From NCBI GenBank assembly GCA_964496005.1, contig CAZBWW010000006.1, positions 1 to 40,981 of the forward strand: a DNA stretch of 40,981 nucleotides. Direction: 5' to 3'. Positions 1-6,452 of this stretch are shown in pieces (within the stretch, counting starts at the first letter, position 1; each line of letters starts with the position of its first letter). The stretch comes from CAZBWW01 sp964496005 (lineage in GTDB: Bacteria; Patescibacteriota; WWE3; UBA101185; UBA10185). A program made the translations under genes and the position numbers. The notes beneath the pieces were generated by a model, which saw only the letters and a program-made list of their open reading frames with translations, did no database searches and was not told the origin of the DNA.

Positions 1-665
1 ATTGTTTTAAGCAAGTCATCTAAGTTGTTTCGGGCGAATTCTATCCCGCCAAGTACTTTTTCGTCAGGTAAAATGTTAGCTTCAGCCTCAATTGCTAAGA
101 ATTTCTTTTCTTCACCGGCGAAAGATACCATCATGTCCATTTCTGATTTTTCGTGCAAATCACCGTTCGCGGGATTTAACACGTATTCATTGTTAATGTA
201 TCCAACTCGTGCTGAAACCATGGGTCCCTCCCACGGAATATCGGATGCATGTAAAGCCGCGGACGCCGCAATCATGCTTAAAAATTCAGGATCTGCAGTA
301 GGATCCAGTGACAAAACAGTCAACACAACTTGTACCTCATCCGCAAAATCATTCGGAAACAGAGGTCTAATCGCGTGGTCAATAAGCCTGCGTGTTACTA
401 CGGCATCATCAGTAGGTTTTCCATCTCTTTTGATAAACCGCGAGCTCTTTATTGTTCCACTGGCGTATAATTTTTCTTCGTATGTACACTGAAGCGGAAA
501 AAAATCCTTATCGGCATCTAGCCCGCCTGAGACAACAGTTGCTAATACGACTGTGTCTCCGTAACTGGCTTTTACCGCCATGTTGGCCTGTCTTGCAAGC
601 TCCCCGGTTTCAAGTACCAATTTTCTACCCGCAAACTCTATTTCTTTTGTTATTTTTTTATTCAT
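1..665 (-). CDS. pnp: Polyribonucleotide nucleotidyltransferase (PNPase), 3' part outside window
   Basis: PNPase is a phosphorolytic 3'-5' exoribonuclease of mRNA decay. About 221 N-terminal codons are visible and the frame stays open to the left edge, so the gene is truncated by the window. The protein starts MNKKITKEIEFAGRKLVLET and contains the first RNase PH-like domain landmarks: the ETGELARQA stretch, YGDTVVLATVV, then FIKRDGKPTDDAVVTRRLID and HAIRPLFP. These are standard PNPase signatures. It is last of a minus-strand group after rpsO, the widely conserved rpsO-pnp order. The 146-nt rpsO-pnp spacer holds only weak palindromes (AATTAGT/ACTAATT near 773-788 and ACTGCAGT near 748) and a poly-purine tract; no convincing terminator is seen, so co-transcription is likely. 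No strong Shine-Dalgarno precedes the ATG. The identification is secure. Confidence 0.94.
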   Translation of the reverse strand, partial: MNKKITKEIEFAGRKLVLETGELARQANMAVKASYGDTVVLATVVSGGLDADKDFFPLQCTYEEKLYASGTIKSSRFIKRDGKPTDDAVVTRRLIDHAIRPLFPNDFADEVQVVLTVLSLDPTADPEFLSMIAASAALHASDIPWEGPMVSARVGYINNEYVLNPANGDLHEKSEMDMMVSFAGEEKKFLAIEAEANILPDEKVLGGIEFARNNLDDLLKT

Positions 666-811
666 TTTTACTTTCTGGGATGTGTAGAGCGATTAAATTA
701 AGAGATAATGGCCACAAAGTTTATGTTCATTATTCCCAAATCTAATCACTGCAGTAAACAATCCCTTTTTTAATTAGTTACTAATTTTACTACTTTTTTC
801 TACTTTTTTTT

Positions 812-1075
812 CTACTTTCCGAGATCAAGCTTCTCGACCACTTTATTATATCTAGTCTCGTCTTTACGCTTCAAAAACGCTAGTAATCTTCTCCGCTTGT
901 TTACCATTTGCAACAACCCTCTCCGTGAATGATTGTCTTTTTTATGGACCTTCAAATGTTCTGACAACTGATCTATTCTTTCTGTCAGCACTGCAATCTG
1001 CACTTCAGGCGAACCGGTGTCACTTTCGTGCAACTGATTGTCCTTTATTAATTTATCTTTCTGTTTTTGTTGCAT
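812..1075 (-). CDS. rpsO: 30S ribosomal protein S15
   Basis: S15 is a primary 16S rRNA-binding protein of the small-subunit platform. The 87-residue product has the normal family length and the family signature HESDTGSPEVQIAVLTERI followed by LSEHLKVHKKDNHSRRGLL and a basic KRRRLLAFLKRKD segment. The ATG is preceded by a purine-rich AAGGG about 12 nt upstream, supporting this start. It sits 38 nt after the DHH-like gene and upstream of pnp, the conserved bacterial order. In E. coli S15 represses its own mRNA; I see no clear equivalent structure here and claim none. Confidence 0.97.
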   Translation of the reverse strand: MQQKQKDKLIKDNQLHESDTGSPEVQIAVLTERIDQLSEHLKVHKKDNHSRRGLLQMVNKRRRLLAFLKRKDETRYNKVVEKLDLGK

Positions 1076-1113
1076 CTTTGTTATCGCCCTTCATTCTAAC
1101 AGTTATTACCGCG

Positions 1114-1791
1114 TTAATCAACTTTTTGGTTGTTGTTACGGTATGTTATACCGGTCAGTAAGGCTTTAGCAGATTGCTTATTCGGAATTAGCTCCCAATA
1201 ACTTGCGTGCTTATATATAAGTTCACCTAAAGTGTCAGTTTTCGCGTCAATTATATTTACTACACCGTACCTTTTGTTATTGCTCGAGTTGTCTACATTT
1301 ATGATTTTCGCGTTATGAATTTCGGTTTTCAGGTTTGTATAAATTTGGCCTAAATCTTCAAATTCTTGTGCTCCAACGGTTATAACAAGGTCAAAATCAA
1401 AACCTGTTATTTTTGCACGAATTTTAGTAGTGTCAAAATCTTTTGAGATCGGTCCCATTTTCAGTACAAAAACACCATTATCAGTGGTATATGACACACT
1501 AGTTGATGTGGTGTCATCATATTTTATTGAGATTAGTAAATCCCGTTGTGACAAGTTAGCTGAAATTTCTTTTTGGGGAATTAATTGGCCGCATTGCGCG
1601 GGAACTTCACCATCGTATACAAATTTAACCGTTTTCCCGGTATCTTTAGTTTTGGCAATAAGCATATAATACAACCCAACTGCAGCAGCAAATGAATCAC
1701 AGCCCGCAACTTTTGAGGGTATTACTGCAATATTTTTCGCATTTGTCAGCAGGTCTATGACTTGCTGTTGGTCATAATTATCGATATGCAT
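1114..1791 (-). CDS. Degenerate DHH-family phosphoesterase-like protein (NrnA-like N-terminal half)
   Basis: The 225-residue protein sits between infB and rpsO, a place often occupied by nrnA-type DHH phosphoesterases (nanoRNA/pAp hydrolases). Its fold order fits the N-terminal DHH domain: a helix ending in NIAVIPSK, a GCDSFAAAVGLYYMLIAK helix where family members have the HxNPDGDAxGS motif, an LVITVGAQ strand where the second metal-binding Asp should be, and KIINVDNSSNNKRYGVVNII where the DHH motif (normally VDHH..N..FG..N) should be. The signature His residues are replaced by Asn168-Ser169 and the other metal-binding Asp positions are mostly lost. The DHHA1 substrate-binding half is absent or very short. 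I infer a non-catalytic descendant of NrnA with unknown role; homology rests on motif spacing and gene context. Confidence 0.6.
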   Translation of the reverse strand: MHIDNYDQQQVIDLLTNAKNIAVIPSKVAGCDSFAAAVGLYYMLIAKTKDTGKTVKFVYDGEVPAQCGQLIPQKEISANLSQRDLLISIKYDDTTSTSVSYTTDNGVFVLKMGPISKDFDTTKIRAKITGFDFDLVITVGAQEFEDLGQIYTNLKTEIHNAKIINVDNSSNNKRYGVVNIIDAKTDTLGELIYKHASYWELIPNKQSAKALLTGITYRNNNQKVD

Positions 1792-1856
1792 ATTTTTTTG
1801 ATTTCCGGGCGGGGGTGCTTTAGCGTTTTTGTGTAACTAAAGCCTAAACGGGACGT

Positions 1857-1885
1857 ATTTTATACCATTTATCCTATAGTGTCAA
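1857..1885 (-). promoter_or_regulatory. Sigma-70-type promoter for the DHH-like/rpsO/pnp group
   Basis: On the minus strand TTGACA (1880-1885) lies 17 nt from TAAAAT (1857-1862), both near consensus. It sits between infB and the DHH-like gene, so the downstream genes can be transcribed separately from nusA-infB. The predicted leader contains a 7-bp hairpin, GCTTTAG/CTAAAGC (arms 1837-1843 and 1817-1823 on the plus strand), and no evident Shine-Dalgarno before the ATG at 1791. Confidence 0.55.
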
Positions 1886-1893
1886 ATTCCGAC

Positions 1894-3384
1894 TTAGAAA
1901 ACCTCAATCCATAAGCCTTTTTTTAGATCATCAAACTGCGGTTTTAACAAGACACCGCACTCAGTATCCTTACCGGCTACATTAATATCATCCTTGCCGT
2001 GCTTTAGTTTTTTAATAGAACCTATATATATGGGCTCGTCACCCTCTACTAGTGTTGCGGGATCTCTGTCGTAAATGGAAATACGCTGTTTTGGTTTAAG
2101 TGCACCGGCAAGTATCTCACACCCAGCAATCACATCACCTGACGTTAATTTAAATGTTTTAGTAATTTGCGCGCGCCCCTTTATTTTAGCTTCCTCTTTA
2201 GTAGCTGAACCTTCCAACAAATCTTTTATATCGTCAATTAACTCGTAAATTGTATTGTAGGTTGCCACGGAAACGCTTAGGTCTGCCGCAAGTTCAGTAA
2301 CTGAGCCTGCAAGCTTCACGTTAAAGCCAACAACTACACTTCCTGTGTTAGCTGCAAGTAAAATGTCGGAATCGGTTATCTCGCCGGTAGAAGTAAGTAC
2401 AAATTTAATCGAAAAGTCCGCACCCACCGATTCACTTACTAAATTTGCCAAGCTTGATTTAACAGCTTCCAAGGTGCCTTGAGTGTCCGCCTTAATTATT
2501 ACACCCACAGTTTTCTTGGTATCTTTACCAATGATTTCAAGCCTTTTTTCATCTTTTGCGAGTTCTACTAGCTCACTGTTTTTGTCTACCAGTAAATCAC
2601 CCACATTGGGCACTTTTTTAAAACCTAGTATTTCAACGGGCATCGCGGGTACAGCCTTTGTAAGCATATTTCCTTTGTCATCCATCATTGACTTGATTTT
2701 GGCTTCAATTCCACTGGCATTTACCTCGGAACCAACTTTCAACGTGCCGTTTCTGACTATTGCCGAAACAACAACGCCGCGTTTTTTATCAATTTTTGAT
2801 TCCACAACTACTGCTTCTAATTCACCGGCTGCATCAGCCTTTAAATCTAGCAGTTCAGCGACTGCCAAAATCGAATCTAACAGTTGAGGAAGACCTACGC
2901 CTGTTTTTGCCGAAACTTCCACGCTGATAACGTCTCCACCCCATTCTTCAACTAGTACATTTTCCTGTGCCAAGTCCTGCTTTACTTTTCTGGGATCCGC
3001 ACCGGTTTTATCTATTTTATTTATTGCCACAATTATTGTTGCTCCGCCGGCTTGGGCGTGCGCTATTGCTTCTTTAGTTTGAGGTTTTACACTTTCTTCC
3101 GCGGCGACAACCAGTACTACAATATCTGCGGCTTTACCGCCCCGTGCCCGCATTTGGGTAAACGCTGCATGTCCGGGAGTATCAATAAATGTGATTAGTT
3201 TTGAGTTATGCTCAATTTGATACGCACCAATGTGCTGGGTTATTCCGCCGTACTCTTTTGCTTGCACATTAGTTTTTCTGATGGTGTCTAGGATACTGGT
3301 TTTGCCATGATCAACATGGCCCATTACAGTTACAATAGGTGGGCGTGTTGCATGTTGAGTTGTTTTGCTTTGTTGTGTTGCCAT
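1894..3384 (-). CDS. infB: Translation initiation factor IF-2, compact form
   Basis: IF-2 is the GTPase that brings initiator tRNA to the 30S subunit. The product is 496 residues with the GTPase domain starting almost at the N-terminus: G1 GHVDHGKTS at 22-30, switch region GGITQHIGAY, G3 DTPGHAAFT, G4 NKIDK and an SAKTG-type G5. The beta-barrel domain, IF-2 domain and C-terminal initiator-tRNA-binding domain follow (GCEILAGALKPKQRISIYDR). The long variable N-terminal region seen in many bacteria (E. coli IF-2 is about 890 residues) is missing; only about 16 residues precede the G domain. The gene lies 32 nt after nusA in the conserved nusA-infB arrangement, but rbfA and truB, usual neighbours, are absent downstream. 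Confidence 0.97.
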   Translation of the reverse strand: MATQQSKTTQHATRPPIVTVMGHVDHGKTSILDTIRKTNVQAKEYGGITQHIGAYQIEHNSKLITFIDTPGHAAFTQMRARGGKAADIVVLVVAAEESVKPQTKEAIAHAQAGGATIIVAINKIDKTGADPRKVKQDLAQENVLVEEWGGDVISVEVSAKTGVGLPQLLDSILAVAELLDLKADAAGELEAVVVESKIDKKRGVVVSAIVRNGTLKVGSEVNASGIEAKIKSMMDDKGNMLTKAVPAMPVEILGFKKVPNVGDLLVDKNSELVELAKDEKRLEIIGKDTKKTVGVIIKADTQGTLEAVKSSLANLVSESVGADFSIKFVLTSTGEITDSDILLAANTGSVVVGFNVKLAGSVTELAADLSVSVATYNTIYELIDDIKDLLEGSATKEEAKIKGRAQITKTFKLTSGDVIAGCEILAGALKPKQRISIYDRDPATLVEGDEPIYIGSIKKLKHGKDDINVAGKDTECGVLLKPQFDDLKKGLWIEVF

Positions 3385-3416
3385 ATTTAGTTAGATTTGG
3401 TTCTGTCCTCGCCATT

Positions 3417-4634
3417 TTAGTCCGTTTTTTCATTTTGGTCATCTGTTTGTGGTTCTTCAGTCGGTTGTTCTTCAGGCTCCGGTTGTGCCGCTTCGGTTTC
3501 AGCGGCAGTTTCTGTAGTTTCTGCTTCAGCTTCTTGTTCTTCAGCTTCCTCAGCGGCTTTTGCCGCTTCTTCTTTCGCAGCTTTATTTTTCGCTTTTTCC
3601 TCATTTGCTGCTACTTTTTTTATTGCGGCATCCCACACACCGACAACATCCTCATCTTTTGCTTCTGCGACAGTTTCACCGCGTTCAGTGTCAAATATGC
3701 CTTTTGCGCCTTTTATGTCAATTTTCCATTTTGTTAATTTATTTGCAAGTCTGGCGTTTTGGCCTTCTTTTCCGATAGCAAGGCTTTGTTGGTCTTCAGG
3801 TACTGTAACAGTAGCTTTTCGTTCTTCTTCGTCAATTTCTACTTCTGTAACACGTGCGGGTGATAAACTGGCGGCGATAAACTTTTCCGTAAGTTGGGAG
3901 AAGGGGACAATGTCGATTTTTTCGCCAAAAAGTTCAGCAATTATGGATTGTACTCTTACTCCTTTTTGCCCTACACAGCTACCGACAGGGTCAATTTTAT
4001 CGTCGTTTGAATATACCGCCATTTTAGTTCTTGAGCCAGCCTCTCGTGCGATTGCTTGGATTACAACTGTGCCGTTTGCGATTTCAGGTACTTCTTGTGC
4101 AAACAATAATTTAACAAATTCGGGGTCTGATCTGCTGACAATTATTTCAGTTCCTCGCTGGCCTTGATGAACTTCTTTTACGTACACTTTAAGTCTTTGA
4201 TTAACGCGATAATTTTCAGTTTCAACTTGTTCGGACTGTGGCATAATACCGTGTGCTTTTCCAAGATCAAGAACTACGCGACCGCCTTCCATTCTAAAAA
4301 TGATGCCATTCATGAGTGTACCTACTTTGCTTTCAAATTCTCCCAATATAACCTGTTTTTCGGTTTCACGGATTTTTTGCAGAATAACCTGTTTTGCAGT
4401 TTGTGCTGCAATTCGGCCGAAGCCTGCCGGTGTAACATCTTTGCCGTCTTTTAAAATTTGAGCTTCACCAGTGTCGGGGTTAAGTACAACGTCAACTTCT
4501 TCAATCTCGCCGCCAAAATCTTTTTTGTATGCGGATGCCAGAGCAGTTCTAATAGATTCCACTACCTCTTCCACCGGAATACCCCGCTCTGAAGCTACCT
4601 GATTTAACGCCGCTTTAAATTCTGTTATTGCCAT
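3417..4634 (-). CDS. nusA: Transcription termination/antitermination factor NusA
   Basis: NusA binds RNA polymerase and nascent RNA and modulates pausing, termination and antitermination. The 405-residue protein has the N-terminal RNAP-binding domain (MAITEFKAALNQVASERGIP), an S1 domain (VGTLMNGIIFRMEGGRVVLD to HGIMPQSEQV) and two KH domains (VGSCVGQKGVRVQSIIAELF and LAIGKEGQNARLANKLTKWK). The last 80 or so residues form an Ala/Glu-rich, low-complexity acidic tail (many AEE/EEA/ETE repeats) that is probably disordered. infB follows after 32 nt. Translation starts at an ATG with no Shine-Dalgarno, only 2 nt downstream of one arm of a long inverted repeat that closes the whole leader, so expression is probably controlled at the RNA level. 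Confidence 0.97.
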   Translation of the reverse strand: MAITEFKAALNQVASERGIPVEEVVESIRTALASAYKKDFGGEIEEVDVVLNPDTGEAQILKDGKDVTPAGFGRIAAQTAKQVILQKIRETEKQVILGEFESKVGTLMNGIIFRMEGGRVVLDLGKAHGIMPQSEQVETENYRVNQRLKVYVKEVHQGQRGTEIIVSRSDPEFVKLLFAQEVPEIANGTVVIQAIAREAGSRTKMAVYSNDDKIDPVGSCVGQKGVRVQSIIAELFGEKIDIVPFSQLTEKFIAASLSPARVTEVEIDEEERKATVTVPEDQQSLAIGKEGQNARLANKLTKWKIDIKGAKGIFDTERGETVAEAKDEDVVGVWDAAIKKVAANEEKAKNKAAKEEAAKAAEEAEEQEAEAETTETAAETEAAQPEPEEQPTEEPQTDDQNEKTD

Positions 4635-4636
4635 AT

Positions 4637-4783
4637 TTTTTTGTGATGCATTTCTCAGGCACGCAGTATCGCTTCTGAATTACAAAATGCTGCGATCTGC
4701 TTTTTCTCGCAGTGCGCCAAAAATTAAAATACATCTGAATTGCGCACTGCTACGAAGATCCTTCGAACATGCATCACAAAAAA
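4637..4783 (-). promoter_or_regulatory. Structured 5' leader of nusA: candidate cis-regulatory RNA
   Basis: A perfect 15-bp inverted repeat, TTTTTTGTGATGCAT / ATGCATCACAAAAAA (plus-strand arms 4637-4651 and 4769-4783), encloses about 117 nt. Inside are a near-perfect hairpin (GCAGTATCGC 4663-4672 with GCGATCTGC 4692-4700, one bulge), a perfect 9-bp hairpin (GCAGTGCGC 4709-4717 with GCGCACTGC 4742-4750) and a small CGAAG-ATC-CTTCG hairpin (4753-4765). In the mRNA this is a multibranch structure whose closing stem ends 2 nt before the nusA AUG, and no Shine-Dalgarno is visible. No known riboswitch consensus (for example the T-box GGUGGNACCGCG) was recognised. An alternative reading is a MITE-like element with terminal inverted repeats. 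Confidence 0.55.
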
Positions 4784-4799
4784 GGATCCCGTTATCACA

Positions 4800-4808
4800 A
4801 TTCTATCA
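4800..4808 (-). promoter_or_regulatory. Probable nusA promoter (extended -10)
   Basis: On the minus strand TGA-TAGAAT matches an extended -10 (TGnTATAAT with one mismatch). Transcription would begin near 4793, about 10 nt before the leader's inverted repeat starts, so essentially the whole leader is the folded element. No good -35 is at the right distance; a TTGACA at 4833-4838 is too far upstream. The element abuts the terminator of the preceding operon. Confidence 0.4.
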
Positions 4809-4832
4809 AAAAAGGCGGGATACTTACCCACC
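4808..4832 (-). terminator. Intrinsic terminator after the hrcA-dnaJ operon
   Basis: On the minus strand GGTGGG-TAAGTAT-CCCGCC forms a 6-bp stem (one G-U) with a 7-nt loop, followed directly by TTTTTT. It lies about 78 nt downstream of the dnaJ stop and just upstream of the nusA promoter, so it separates the chaperone operon from the nusA operon. Confidence 0.68.
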
Positions 4833-4909
4833 TGTCAACAAATGCTATTTGCTTTGATACGGTGTAAAGTTACCACGATCTTGCTGTTTTGGTCAAGTGA
4901 CTTGATTCT

Positions 4910-5881
4910 TTAGGGGAGGGTGTTACGGTAGTCTTCTAATATTTGTCTTTGTTTTTTACTTATCCTCTCAGGAATTGTAACCCGTACTTGCACAATTACG
5001 TCGCCATTCCCACGGCCGCGCAATCTAGGCATACCCTTACCACGTACCCTAAACTGTGTATCCGGCTGTGTTCCCGCGGGAATCTTCAGTTTTGCAGAAC
5101 CAACCCCGTCAGGTTTCTTTTCGTCCACAACAGGAATGGTAATTGTGTCGCCAAGTGTGGCTTGAGTAAAATCGATATCAACAAGGGTTCCCAAGTCATC
5201 CCCTGCCCGCTGGGCAAAGTCTTTTGGTGTCGGGACTTTAAAAGTTATGAATAAGTCGCCGTTAGGTACATTTGGCATGTTTTTAGGTGCGGACATGCCT
5301 TTTTCGGGAAAACGCATCTCAGTCCCATGACGAACTCCAGCGGGAATTTTAATTTTTACCTTTCCGCTTTCGACTGCTATCTCTTTTTCGGCACCTCGCA
5401 CAGCGTCGCCAAAATCAACATGCATTTCATAATATAAATTTTTGCCTTTTTTTGGTTTTCGCTGACCGCCAAACCCCCTAAACCCAAACATTTCTTCAAA
5501 AATATCGAGTGGGTCAAAATTAGCGCCTTGCCCACCGCCGGTACCTGTATACGAGTATGTAAAAGGTCCCCATTGTCCTTGAGCTCCACCAAAGCCCTGC
5601 CCAAAACCCCCATATCCACCGGCACCCGGTCCGCTGCTAGCCGAATTTCCAACACCGGCGTGCCCAAACTGGTCGTACATTTTTCGTTTTTGGGCATCGC
5701 TTAATATCTGGTACGCCTCGTTAATTTCTTTAAACCGTTTTTCTGCCTGTTCTTTATCGTCTTTTGCCACCATATCGGGATGGTGTTCTTTTGCCAGTTT
5801 TTTATATGCGTTTTTTATGTCGGCATCGTTCGCAGAGCGGGGTATGCCTAGCACTTCGTAATAATCTTTTTTGGTTGACAT
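4910..5881 (-). CDS. dnaJ: J-domain chaperone, type II DnaJ (no zinc finger)
   Basis: This DnaK co-chaperone stimulates Hsp70 ATP hydrolysis through its J domain and presents clients. The 323-residue protein begins with the J domain (DYYEVLGIPRSANDADIKNA) with the catalytic HPD tripeptide at residues 34-36. A Gly/Phe-rich linker covers roughly 75-130, then two beta-barrel C-terminal substrate-binding domains follow (GDAVRGAEKEIAV; GDTITIPVV; RVRGKGMPRLRGRGNGDVIV). The CxxCxGxG zinc-finger repeats of classical type I DnaJ are absent, so it is structurally a CbpA/type II protein although it stands in the dnaJ position of the operon. It is last in hrcA-grpE-dnaK-hypothetical-dnaJ. A TAAAAT about 10 nt before the ATG could be an internal promoter. 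A CCAAAAA/TTTTTGG hairpin at 5924-5942 lies in the upstream gap. Confidence 0.93.
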   Translation of the reverse strand: MSTKKDYYEVLGIPRSANDADIKNAYKKLAKEHHPDMVAKDDKEQAEKRFKEINEAYQILSDAQKRKMYDQFGHAGVGNSASSGPGAGGYGGFGQGFGGAQGQWGPFTYSYTGTGGGQGANFDPLDIFEEMFGFRGFGGQRKPKKGKNLYYEMHVDFGDAVRGAEKEIAVESGKVKIKIPAGVRHGTEMRFPEKGMSAPKNMPNVPNGDLFITFKVPTPKDFAQRAGDDLGTLVDIDFTQATLGDTITIPVVDEKKPDGVGSAKLKIPAGTQPDTQFRVRGKGMPRLRGRGNGDVIVQVRVTIPERISKKQRQILEDYRNTLP

Positions 5882-5957
5882 ACAGATGGTATTTTAGCAG
5901 TTTACGTGGTGGGTTGCTAGTACCAAAAAACTAATTTTTGGGGTTGCAAGTACGGGT

Positions 5958-6428
5958 TTAATATATGCTAGTTATTTCTATACCGTTGTTGTAGGGTTCT
6001 ATACCACTTGCTGTAACTGTTGGGACATCTCCGGTATAAAGAGAAGTAATCAATTTACTAAGCGTAGGAGTAAGCGCATCAGCCTCATTAAGTGCGTCAT
6101 TTACTCCTCCGACTCCTACATCGTGGTCATTAATGGTTTTCATCAGTGTAGTTATTTGTTCCTCAATATCTAGGTGAGTACCATCCTCACGGGTCAGTTG
6201 GGTTAGGTCGTAGCCATGTTCAACAAGCGAGTCAATAGCTATACCTACCAACATCATAGCCCGTGCAGTAATGTTTTCATGCGTAGTGTCTGATGGAAAT
6301 TCTTCCGGGTTTTCCTCAAATTCAGATAACATGACACCTAAATGTTCAATCGGGAACACGAGTCCCGCAACAGTATCTACATATTCTTGCTGAGATAATT
6401 GTGATGTGCGAGCTTCGAAACCGGGCAT
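5958..6428 (-). CDS. Hypothetical protein between dnaK and dnaJ
   Basis: This 156-residue, acidic, mostly helical protein is one I do not recognise. It has no signal peptide or membrane segment. Visible features are an N-terminal MPGFEARTSQLSQQEYVDTV helix, an acidic FEENPEEFPSDTTHE stretch and a Gly-containing turn HDVGVGGVNDAL before a C-terminal helix. It follows dnaK by 24 nt and precedes dnaJ by 76 nt on the same strand, so it is probably co-transcribed with the heat-shock genes. A role with the chaperone system is suggested by position only. Confidence 0.6.
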   Translation of the reverse strand: MPGFEARTSQLSQQEYVDTVAGLVFPIEHLGVMLSEFEENPEEFPSDTTHENITARAMMLVGIAIDSLVEHGYDLTQLTREDGTHLDIEEQITTLMKTINDHDVGVGGVNDALNEADALTPTLSKLITSLYTGDVPTVTASGIEPYNNGIEITSIY

Positions 6429-6452
6429 TCTTATATTTTAACTTTTTCTTGC

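Noticed and set aside
3311..3604. Lys/Arg-rich minus-strand ORF over the nusA tail
   Set aside because: A shadow of the Ala/Glu-rich nusA 3' end in another frame.
4637..4783. T-box or other known riboswitch in the nusA leader
   Set aside because: No T-box GGUGGNACCGCG, no S-box, THF, or similar core consensus was found; no anti-terminator or poly-U terminator precedes the AUG.
4637..4783. Insertion-sequence remnant
   Set aside because: Terminal inverted repeats are present but no target-site duplication is evident and the fit between promoter, stem and start codon favours a leader RNA; kept as an alternative only.
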